Shown here: piece after piece, positions 33,592 through 40,003 of the stretch | Layout: each line of letters starts with the position of its first letter | Position numbering within the stretch: the first letter of the stretch is position 1 | DNA from: an uncultured Lachnospiraceae bacterium | GTDB taxonomy: Bacteria > Bacillota > Clostridia > Lachnospirales > Lachnospiraceae | Direction: 5' to 3' | DNA: 40,003 nt | NCBI GenBank assembly: GCA_902785635.1 | Contig: CACZZH010000003.1 | Coordinates: 1 to 40,003, forward strand | Notes under the pieces: generated by a model | Database searches by the model: none | The model's input: only the letters and a program-made list of their open reading frames with translations | What the model was told of the DNA's origin: nothing | Translations under genes and position numbers: made by a program

Positions 33592-34377
33592 TTATTTCCT
33601 TACACTCCTGCGATATTCCTTTTTCAGCTGCTCCAGCTGCCGTAACGGGTCTTTCTTTGACTCCTCCGAAGGGCTGCCTGCCTCTTTCGCGATCCGCAGA
33701 TTATGTTCCTGGATCTTCCGTACCAGGCTGCTGTCGGCTCCAAGCTCTTCCAGCTTTTTTTCATACACTTCCGGTTCAAGGAACAGCGGAAGCGCGCTTA
33801 CATACCTGCGCAGCATCTCCTTCGTGGGCGTCAGTTTCCATGCATGATAGAAGCAGTCCGCAGCCTCCTCAAACCGGAACATCCTGGCCTGGGCACATCC
33901 GAGATTATTCCATACGCCGGAATAGAAATTCGTCCCCAGAGACCCCGGACTCTGGCGGTCCAGGATCTGCCAGTATTCATTAATGGCGCTCTCATACATT
34001 CCGCTGCGCACCAGGTAATCCGCTTTCAGCTTCTGCCTGAGATCTGCCGCCTGCACATCAAGCTTTCCGATCTTCTCCGCATATTCACGCATACCCGCAG
34101 CAGAAAGATAGCCGATCTCCCGGAAGACCGGCAGAATGAAACCCGCGATGCCTTCCTCCCGTTCCAGCTGCTCGCTCAGCTGCTTTGCAAGCCGTTTCAG
34201 TCCAAGCTCATCCCGCAGCCAGATGCACAGGTCTTCATTGATGATCGACTGATCAAGCAGATACATATTGTTGTACAGATAAAAGCACAGCTCCTCGATC
34301 GAATAGATGTAAGTTCCGATCGCCTCAATGAAGTACGGCTTCACCGCCGGCTTTATCTGGCAAAGATCATAGCTCAA
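33592..34377 (-). CDS. TPR-like helical protein of the DUF5717/DUF5716 module
   Basis: The 261-residue soluble, helix-rich protein contains at least one tetratricopeptide-like pair (YSGVWNNLGCAQARMFRFEEAADCF split across residues ~155-180). The start is TTG at 34377 with GGAGG 6 nt upstream, a good site; no ATG is placed better. The C-terminus is basic and coiled-coil-like (LEQLKKEYRRSVRK). No enzymatic motif is visible. It sits between the DUF5716 gene (27 nt gap) and purB (11 nt gap), suggesting one transcript. A role as adaptor to the larger partners is inferred. Confidence 0.75.
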   Translation of the reverse strand: MSYDLCQIKPAVKPYFIEAIGTYIYSIEELCFYLYNNMYLLDQSIINEDLCIWLRDELGLKRLAKQLSEQLEREEGIAGFILPVFREIGYLSAAGMREYAEKIGKLDVQAADLRQKLKADYLVRSGMYESAINEYWQILDRQSPGSLGTNFYSGVWNNLGCAQARMFRFEEAADCFYHAWKLTPTKEMLRRYVSALPLFLEPEVYEKKLEELGADSSLVRKIQEHNLRIAKEAGSPSEESKKDPLRQLEQLKKEYRRSVRK

Positions 34378-34404
34378 CTTATGCCTCCGTTCCCGGAACC
34401 GGGA

Positions 34405-35592
34405 TCACTCATTCCCGAACCGAATCGTCCGTTTCCAACGCAGTCCTTCCGAAGCGAAAAAACCGCCGAAACCCAGATCTTCCACTTCCGCCACACAGCA
34501 GTGCGCAGAGGTAAAATACACGGTCAGCCGCAGGCGGGTCGCCCGGTTCGGACGATCCGGAAGCCCCGGAAGCCGCAGGACTCTTTCCACTTCCTCCCCG
34601 CCGGTCATCGGCCTGGTGATCAGAGTAATGTCCGTCTCTCCGTCCGGAATCAGTTCACACTCATGATGTGCTTCGTACCAGTTTATACCTGCACTGACGA
34701 TCGGATAATAGGTCTCTTTTCCGTTGATCCTCAGATTCATTCCGACATTATCCCGGATCATATGGGACCCGAGAAACAGCATATCAGGCATGCGGATCAT
34801 TCCTGCCCTGCTCATTGCAGCAAAACATGCTCCCTTGGTATACAGGTTTCCTCCCCGGAAAGCATGGCGCCGCTGGCACAGATACTGGAAAGACCGCACA
34901 GCCCACGATCCGTCATAGAACTCTCCCACCAGATAGCTGGTCACGACATTGCGCCGCTCAAACACCTTTTTGAGCAGTTCAAAAAGAAGCCGGTCTTTTT
35001 CCCGGTCCTTTCCTTCACTGCTCCTGTCGGCAAACTCTTCCTCGTTAACAGCCATCTGCGCCGCTTTCTCAACGGTCACCAGCGCCGGTGTTTTCGTGTG
35101 ATCGATATGGAGCACATATCCGATCATCTCGGGCGCCTCATACTCCAGAAGCGCAACATCGCCATTCCACAGTTCTTTTTTCTGATTAACGGTATAGTAA
35201 AAAAAACTGGACAGATAATCCTGAAGATAAATATATCTTCTTTCGATTCCCAGTTCCATCAGCGCATCCGGAAGGATCTTCTCGATCCCGGCGCGCATCT
35301 GCGGAAGGGTCACCATCACGCGCATGGAAGATAAGTTTCCCTCCGCAGATACCTTCCGCAGCAGCTTATCCAGAAAATCCGTAAGTATTTTCTCATTTCC
35401 GGCAGGATCCGCGCATTCTTTCTCATCAAAGAGCAGGGCAGCGACCTGCGCCGGAACAGGGATCAGTTCCGGTTCCTCATCCTTTCCGGTGCTGCAGGTG
35501 ACCGGATCCTTGAGGTCCGCAGTAAACCAGCTGACCAACGCATATTCACGGGACAGAGCCAGTCCCACTGCGCTTTCTTTCCGATCAGGCAT
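34405..35592 (-). CDS. DUF5716-family, actin/Hsp70-like protein
   Basis: The protein has 395 residues. The N-terminal part (VGLALSREYALVSWF, then VMVTLPQMRAGIEKIL and YYTVNQKKELWNGDVALLEY) resembles the nucleotide-binding fold of Hsp70-like proteins in Lachnospiraceae and matches DUF5716 as I remember it. The usual actin-fold phosphate loops are degenerate (LALSREYA instead of DxGT; no clear GGG), so ATP hydrolysis may be lost. The C-terminal half is beta-rich. AAGGAGG precedes the ATG. It is directly downstream of the DUF5717 gene. Function unknown. Confidence 0.75.
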   Translation of the reverse strand: MPDRKESAVGLALSREYALVSWFTADLKDPVTCSTGKDEEPELIPVPAQVAALLFDEKECADPAGNEKILTDFLDKLLRKVSAEGNLSSMRVMVTLPQMRAGIEKILPDALMELGIERRYIYLQDYLSSFFYYTVNQKKELWNGDVALLEYEAPEMIGYVLHIDHTKTPALVTVEKAAQMAVNEEEFADRSSEGKDREKDRLLFELLKKVFERRNVVTSYLVGEFYDGSWAVRSFQYLCQRRHAFRGGNLYTKGACFAAMSRAGMIRMPDMLFLGSHMIRDNVGMNLRINGKETYYPIVSAGINWYEAHHECELIPDGETDITLITRPMTGGEEVERVLRLPGLPDRPNRATRLRLTVYFTSAHCCVAEVEDLGFGGFFASEGLRWKRTIRFGNE

Positions 35593-35619
35593 CGGTCTTA
35601 CCTCCTTTTTGGCAGATGA

Positions 35620-38600
35620 TCATGCCATTGTAAACAGTTCCCGGGTCAGATGATCCATCTGACGGTAGTTTTCAAGATCTTCCTGCAGCTGCTTCATATT
35701 GCCTTCCTTTGCTTCCCTCGACATTCTGCAGAGCATTGCATAGCGGTCACGCGGGGCGTCCTCCGGAAGGTAGGTACTCAAAGTACGCAGATCCGTAGTC
35801 CGTACCTTTTCTTCACCGTCATACTCTTCAATATAACACTCGATCTGTTCCGTATCGAACAAAACAAATTCTTTCACAAAGATCCCCAGAAAACAGTTTT
35901 TCATCTGCCTGCGTTCAAAGGGACTGCTGCTTCCGGCCGGGCGCGTAAACACGACTGCGGTATGGGACGGATCAGCAACATATTCCAGGAAGACCCGGTC
36001 CTCCAGCTGGGCACGGGAACGCATCCTGGCCGGGAATTTCCGGAAAAAGTCAAACCGGATGTCCCGGGAACAGTAAAGATTCAGCAGCTGTACCGCCAGC
36101 GCTTCCCGCTCCTCACTCAGGTCCGGAAGGGCGCTGTAGTACTGCAGAAGCGCCAGAAGACACACATCATCCTGCTTCTTGTGAGCAGCAATTCCCTGCT
36201 CGATATATGCAAACACATAATTTCCCACCGGCAGATTCTTTACAAGATAATCATAGGATTTCATATTGGCATAGGCTCTGCACAGTTTTTTGCGGCCCAG
36301 CTTCCGGTAGTAGGACCAGAAGATGGATTCTGTATTCGCACTGCCGCTGCGCATGAACAGGACCATGCCCAGTATCTTTTCCTCGAGCGTCATGGTGTCC
36401 AGATCATTCTGACGGCCGGTCTCCCACAGACGTTTCATATCTTCCACCGGCCCGTCATAATAGGACAGCAGATACCCGAGAATATTATCATCATATTTCC
36501 CGTACTGGTAACACTGAAAACAGAACGCCAGCAGTACCGGATCTTCCTCGTATTCCCGGATCAGGACATTCTGGCTGCAGATCCGCACCAGGCAGGAAAT
36601 ATCCACATGTTCGCTTCCGTAAGTCTCCACAAGACGGAAGGCCGTCTCATACATGCCTTCCTGTGTAAGGAGACGGATCAGTTCCGGCTTTCCTGCTTCA
36701 ATATACTGCGTGTAACGCATATCCTTCAGGAAATCATAGAGTCCCTCCGATGAAGGATGCTGTGCATAATAACGCAGTACCTTCTGCCGGATCTTCGCCT
36801 GGAACCAGGGGCGGAAAAGATCCATGTCGCAGGCCCGGTTGTAGTAAGGAAGACTTTCCGCTGTGATCGGTTCCTCACCGGAAGTATAGAAAACGATCAG
36901 TCCCGGTGTATCCGGTGCCAGTTCTCTGCAGAACGACGTGAGCAGCGGTGAATCCAGATACCGCCTCGCCATGTAGAGGGACGGAGATGTATAGCGTTTT
37001 CCATCGGCATCCGCAAGAAAGATCCTTGCCTGCTGGGTATAGATCTGGACTCTCGCCACACCGTTTTTCAGCGGCGTGACGGTCTCCTGGCGCAGACAGT
37101 CGTGCGCTACGATCACCGAGCACATATTGGGATTCTTGCATGTTACCCGGAACGTAAACAATACCTTCACCAGCTGCTGCGCCAGATTCCTGGTCAGCAG
37201 CCTTCGGGTCAGGAAACGCTCATAAAGTACCGCCAGATTGCTGTCGATTCTCCCCAGCTCCAGCTGCTCCGTGATAAAATGCTCGATCCCGGTACGGCTG
37301 GTCCGGTAAACCGAAGGAACGCTTTCCCGGTTATCGGAAATATTGCGGTAAATAGCTGCTTTTTTATGGTAACTGAGTGAATTATTGTAGGAGAAATACA
37401 TACGGATGATCTGAGGCATTTTTTCAATGCTCACCGAATCCATGGTCTCCATATAATTATCATATAGTCCGCCAAGGCGCAGTTCAGCCGCAACTCCCAG
37501 CGAATACCACTCGAAATATTCCGGATCCCTGCATTTATTGTCGATCAGCAGCTGGCAGATCGCCTTCAGGATATCCCTGGAGCCGGTAACCTCATAGCAT
37601 CCCTTCAGAATCCTGAGCAGTCCGCGCTCGATCGTCATCCCCGGAAGGATCAGATTGCTGACCTGCGCGCACAGTTCATCCGTAAGAAGATGTTCCTTAA
37701 CGGCAAACAGAAGGATCTTCCTCTCAAAAGTGCCGATCTTTCGCAGCCAGTATGGATTTTTGCGCAGAATCACTGCCGCCTCCAGATACATGATCGGACT
37801 GCAGCATCCGTAGCGCACCTGCTGTTCTATGGCTTCGAGCTTTGCCGCATCATCGCGAAGAAAGCGTTCCTGCAGATAAAGAAGGATCCACTGAATGATC
37901 CAGCTGTCCCGCTTCTGAAGAAACATCTGCTCCACGCGGGTCTCGACCTGATCCACGTATTCCGGATCCCGCTCAAAAAAAGTCGTCAGATACAGGTAAA
38001 ACGCATACTGTTCGGGATCGGTAAAGCGGTCCATCTGCCGGCCGATCTCCTGAAGCATCCGCTTTCCCTTTATCTTCTTCCCATCTGCATAATACATCTG
38101 CACCAGGAAGAGCTCCGCAAACACATCATTCCCTCCGGCTCTGCGGTAACTTCCGATCACCGTCTGGGAACGCTCGATCCAGCTTGACATCTCGATCCGT
38201 TTCATCCGGAAATCCAGATAAAGAGAAAGCATCTTTTTACGCATCAGGCGCTGTACCCTCAGATTGCGCCGCTTCTCCTTGTCCTTTCCGGCCTCCACCA
38301 CCACATCCAGGAACACACTGCGGTAACAGGTACTGATGCTGATCCTGCCCATGTTCCTTCCGGCATGAAGGAAATTCGTATCAATAATATAATCAAGGGA
38401 GTATGTATCTCCCACAAAATCCAGTGTTGTAAGCGCTGTTTTTTCCGGACGGAGAAACCTGGCATCCGAACTCACCTGGATCTCCTGATATCCCCATCCC
38501 TGCCTGTGAAGCGTGATACTATGCCGTTCGGAACGCAATGGCCTCGGGAGTTCAAGCAGAGTATCCTCAATGCTTACGTCCAGCGGCTCCTTGATTCCGG

Positions 38601-39162
38601 AACTGATCAGATACTCCTCCAGAGCACGAAGCGGACCGTCCGCTTCCAGAAGCGCACGGTACTGATCATACCGGATCCGGTCGATATCCTTCAGCATCGC
38701 CGCATATTCCGCAGAAGCAAAAACAGCCGCAGCAGCCTGCATATCCTTACGTGCCATCACAGTAAGTTTCTCCAGTGACGGAAGGGAATCATCCTCCAGC
38801 CCCCGTGTGCCGGTAAAGGTATCCTTTACCGTGATCGACCACGGAAGCACTTTTTCTCCCTGATCACTGCAGATCGTGAACTGTCCGGATATGGTCTCTC
38901 CAGCATTCAGTCCGCTCATATCCGCCTGATATGCGATCCTGCTGTGTACCCCCTGAAAACGCGGAGGATCAAAGGACATACGTGGATTCGAGGAATACAG
39001 AAATCCCCGGATCCTGCGCGAAGAACCGGATTCGATCTCAAAATGCCCTCTGGGCTGCTCCCCGCTCTTCACAGAAAGAGTGATCTCCGATACCGACAGT
39101 TTGGGAGCGACTGTCTCATATTCAAATTTTCCGTTGGCTAACTGCTCGATCCGCTGCTTTAT
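35620..39162 (-). CDS. Very large DUF5717-family protein (5' end lost at the junction)
   Basis: About 1180 residues remain, beginning near KQRIEQLANGKFEYE. The N-terminal ~130 residues look like a beta-sandwich (SVSEITLSVKSGE, then SSNPRMSFDPPRFQG), followed by a second beta region. The long remainder is helical and repeat-like and may form a solenoid. A frame open further upstream to 39294 is antisense to lgt and not part of this gene; in my memory of homologues only a few residues are missing. No signal peptide or membrane helix is seen in what remains. DUF5717 and DUF5716 genes travel together in Lachnospiraceae; in some genomes Hsp70 and J-domain genes lie beside them, and these would be upstream, beyond the junction. 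Confidence 0.78.
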   Translation of the reverse strand: MKQRIEQLANGKFEYETVAPKLSVSEITLSVKSGEQPRGHFEIESGSSRRIRGFLYSSNPRMSFDPPRFQGVHSRIAYQADMSGLNAGETISGQFTICSDQGEKVLPWSITVKDTFTGTRGLEDDSLPSLEKLTVMARKDMQAAAAVFASAEYAAMLKDIDRIRYDQYRALLEADGPLRALEEYLISSGIKEPLDVSIEDTLLELPRPLRSERHSITLHRQGWGYQEIQVSSDARFLRPEKTALTTLDFVGDTYSLDYIIDTNFLHAGRNMGRISISTCYRSVFLDVVVEAGKDKEKRRNLRVQRLMRKKMLSLYLDFRMKRIEMSSWIERSQTVIGSYRRAGGNDVFAELFLVQMYYADGKKIKGKRMLQEIGRQMDRFTDPEQYAFYLYLTTFFERDPEYVDQVETRVEQMFLQKRDSWIIQWILLYLQERFLRDDAAKLEAIEQQVRYGCCSPIMYLEAAVILRKNPYWLRKIGTFERKILLFAVKEHLLTDELCAQVSNLILPGMTIERGLLRILKGCYEVTGSRDILKAICQLLIDNKCRDPEYFEWYSLGVAAELRLGGLYDNYMETMDSVSIEKMPQIIRMYFSYNNSLSYHKKAAIYRNISDNRESVPSVYRTSRTGIEHFITEQLELGRIDSNLAVLYERFLTRRLLTRNLAQQLVKVLFTFRVTCKNPNMCSVIVAHDCLRQETVTPLKNGVARVQIYTQQARIFLADADGKRYTSPSLYMARRYLDSPLLTSFCRELAPDTPGLIVFYTSGEEPITAESLPYYNRACDMDLFRPWFQAKIRQKVLRYYAQHPSSEGLYDFLKDMRYTQYIEAGKPELIRLLTQEGMYETAFRLVETYGSEHVDISCLVRICSQNVLIREYEEDPVLLAFCFQCYQYGKYDDNILGYLLSYYDGPVEDMKRLWETGRQNDLDTMTLEEKILGMVLFMRSGSANTESIFWSYYRKLGRKKLCRAYANMKSYDYLVKNLPVGNYVFAYIEQGIAAHKKQDDVCLLALLQYYSALPDLSEEREALAVQLLNLYCSRDIRFDFFRKFPARMRSRAQLEDRVFLEYVADPSHTAVVFTRPAGSSSPFERRQMKNCFLGIFVKEFVLFDTEQIECYIEEYDGEEKVRTTDLRTLSTYLPEDAPRDRYAMLCRMSREAKEGNMKQLQEDLENYRQMDHLTRELFTMA

Positions 39163-39165
39163 ACC
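39142..39165. other. Probable chimeric junction between two genomes
   Basis: Left of here the minus strand encodes the DUF5717 N-terminus (KQRIEQ at 39159-39142); from 39142 rightward the plus strand reads LLDPLLYTLLICTIVGARLG, a good Lgt sequence. The codon before it (39139-39141) is a stop in the lgt frame, so the switch falls in these ~20 nt, which suit both genes. Both genes lose their 5' ends at the same point. Confidence 0.8.
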
Positions 39166-39873
39166 CTGCTGATCTGCACCATAGTGGGCGCGCGTCTCGG
39201 GCACTGCCTCTTCTATCAGCCGGACTACTACCTCGGCTCCTGGAAGGGTTTCTGGGAGATCTTCATGCCCTGGAAGGGCGGTCTGGCGAGCCACGGCGGA
39301 GCAATCGCTCTGCTGCTCGGAATGTGGTGGTTCTCAGCTCATTACGGGAAGAAGAACGGCTTCGATTTCCTTTGGATAATGGACCATCTCTGCATAGCGG
39401 TGGCCTTCGCCGGATGCTTCATCCGCCTGGGCAATCTCTTCAATTCCGAGATTTACGGCGATGTTACCTCCCTGCCCTGGGGAGTGATTTTCGAAAGGAA
39501 CGGCGAGACCGAACCCAAGCATCCTACCCAGCTCTATGAGGCCGGTTCGTACCTGATCCTGGGCCTCTACCTCATCTGGCGCTATTGGAAGAAACTGGAC
39601 CGCACCTGGCGCGGCTTCTTCTTTGGAGTCTTCCTTCTCGGCTGCTTCGGCATGCGCTTCCTCATCGAGTTCATCAAGGAGCCCCAGGTGGAATTCGAGA
39701 ATAATATGGTCCTCGATATGGGCCAGTGGCTTAGCATCCCCTTCATAGTCGCCGGCATCTGCATCCTCATTTATTCCTATAGGAAAAAGGTGCCTGCAGC
39801 TGCCGTGCCGCCGGTAGCTCCTCCTAAAAAGCCCTCCGGCCCTACAACCCTAAGCAACGCACATTCCCTATAG
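39142..39873 (+). CDS. lgt: Prolipoprotein diacylglyceryl transferase, Bacteroidales type, 5'-truncated
   Basis: About 243 residues, lacking the N-terminal ~70-80. The enzyme moves diacylglycerol from phosphatidylglycerol to the lipobox cysteine of prolipoproteins in the membrane. Conserved blocks are VGARLGHCLFY, the catalytic-region GGLASHGG, IRLGNLFNSEIYG (the Arg, Asn and Glu of the Lgt signature), KHPTQLYEA and RFLIEF. The C-terminal tail is proline-rich and low-complexity. The Bacteroidales resemblance rests on the GHCLFYQPDYY-type sequence and the following exported protein. The left 39 kb are Gram-positive. Confidence 0.92.
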   Translation: MLDPLLYTLLICTIVGARLGHCLFYQPDYYLGSWKGFWEIFMPWKGGLASHGGAIALLLGMWWFSAHYGKKNGFDFLWIMDHLCIAVAFAGCFIRLGNLFNSEIYGDVTSLPWGVIFERNGETEPKHPTQLYEAGSYLILGLYLIWRYWKKLDRTWRGFFFGVFLLGCFGMRFLIEFIKEPQVEFENNMVLDMGQWLSIPFIVAGICILIYSYRKKVPAAAVPPVAPPKKPSGPTTLSNAHSL

Positions 39874-39874
39874 T

Positions 39875-40003
39875 ATGCGTCGGGTCTTGTTGTGCATCCT
39901 TGTCTTGTCTGCTTTCTTCCCCGCAGGAGCGCAGATAGTGAACCGTCTGAAGGTGGATGACGCTGTATTTCAGCGCTATGCATACGGGCGTATGCAGATG
40001 TAC
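39875..40003 (+). CDS. Start of an exported protein, cut by the window end
   Basis: The 43 visible codons begin MRRVLLCILVLSAFFPAGAQ, a clear signal peptide ending in AGAQ as in Bacteroidetes. The next residues (IVNRLKVDDAVFQRYAYGR) recall the first helix of periplasmic TPR-containing sensor proteins of Bacteroides, but too little is present to assign a function. The ATG follows the lgt stop after one nucleotide, so the two genes are co-transcribed in their source genome. Confidence 0.7.
   Translation, partial: MRRVLLCILVLSAFFPAGAQIVNRLKVDDAVFQRYAYGRMQMY

Noticed and set aside
34405-35334. Long plus-strand open frame opposite the TPR-like and DUF5716 genes (33703-35334)
   Set aside because: No ribosome site and no recognisable protein features; the minus-strand genes have good starts and family matches.
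39163-39294. Extension of the DUF5717 frame by 44 codons to 39294
   Set aside because: These codons are antisense to well-conserved lgt sequence and unrelated to DUF5717; the open frame is accidental and begins beyond the chimeric junction.

Overview
The first 39.1 kb look like one contiguous piece of a Clostridia genome, most likely Lachnospiraceae. The evidence is Gram-positive gene content, strong AGGAGG-type ribosome binding sites, TTGACA/TATAAT promoters with 17-nt spacers, an infC-rpmI-rplT operon with an AUU start and a leader attenuator, and neighbouring DUF5717/DUF5716 genes that I associate with Lachnospiraceae. Almost all genes lie on the minus strand. The last ~0.85 kb (from about 39142) is different: a plus-strand, 5'-truncated Bacteroidales-type lgt followed by the start of an exported protein. 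The two parts meet in a short stretch that reads sensibly in both genes, so I treat this as a probable assembly chimera rather than biology.

Layout, left to right. 1-250: a strong minus-strand promoter pointing off the left edge (probably an rRNA operon) and the copA terminator. 254-3489: a csoR-copA copper-efflux operon with two mirror-image CsoR boxes; copA ends in a fused CopZ-like domain that has its own ribosome binding site. 3486-7835: a PucR-type regulator divergent from a GPH-type transporter and a URO-D-fold methyltransferase-like protein. 7842-8974: a pair of short chromate-transporter-family proteins. 9095-10895: a tandem repeat, tRNA-Leu, and the rplT, rpmI and infC operon with its leader. 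10936-13483: a small operon of SEC-C protein, DUF218 membrane protein, tiny acidic membrane protein and amidohydrolase.

13635-30217 is an extracellular polysaccharide locus. It holds an initiating phosphoglycosyltransferase, a Wzx flippase, a Wzy-like polymerase, several glycosyltransferases (GT2, GT4/DUF1972, GT11 fucosyltransferase), LicD, an acyltransferase, DUF6077-like membrane proteins and an Ig-like surface protein. Embedded between the initiating transferase and the polymerase are a glycyl radical enzyme and its radical-SAM activase, an unexpected partner for glycan assembly. The glycyl radical enzyme gene is interrupted by one in-frame UGA at 28261-28263. This is the most interesting feature of the window.

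30427-39162: a small two-helix membrane protein, purA, purB, and upstream of purB a TPR-like protein, a DUF5716 actin/Hsp70-like protein and a very large DUF5717 protein. The last three form an uncharacterised module, apparently co-transcribed with purB. No transposase, CRISPR array or prophage was seen.
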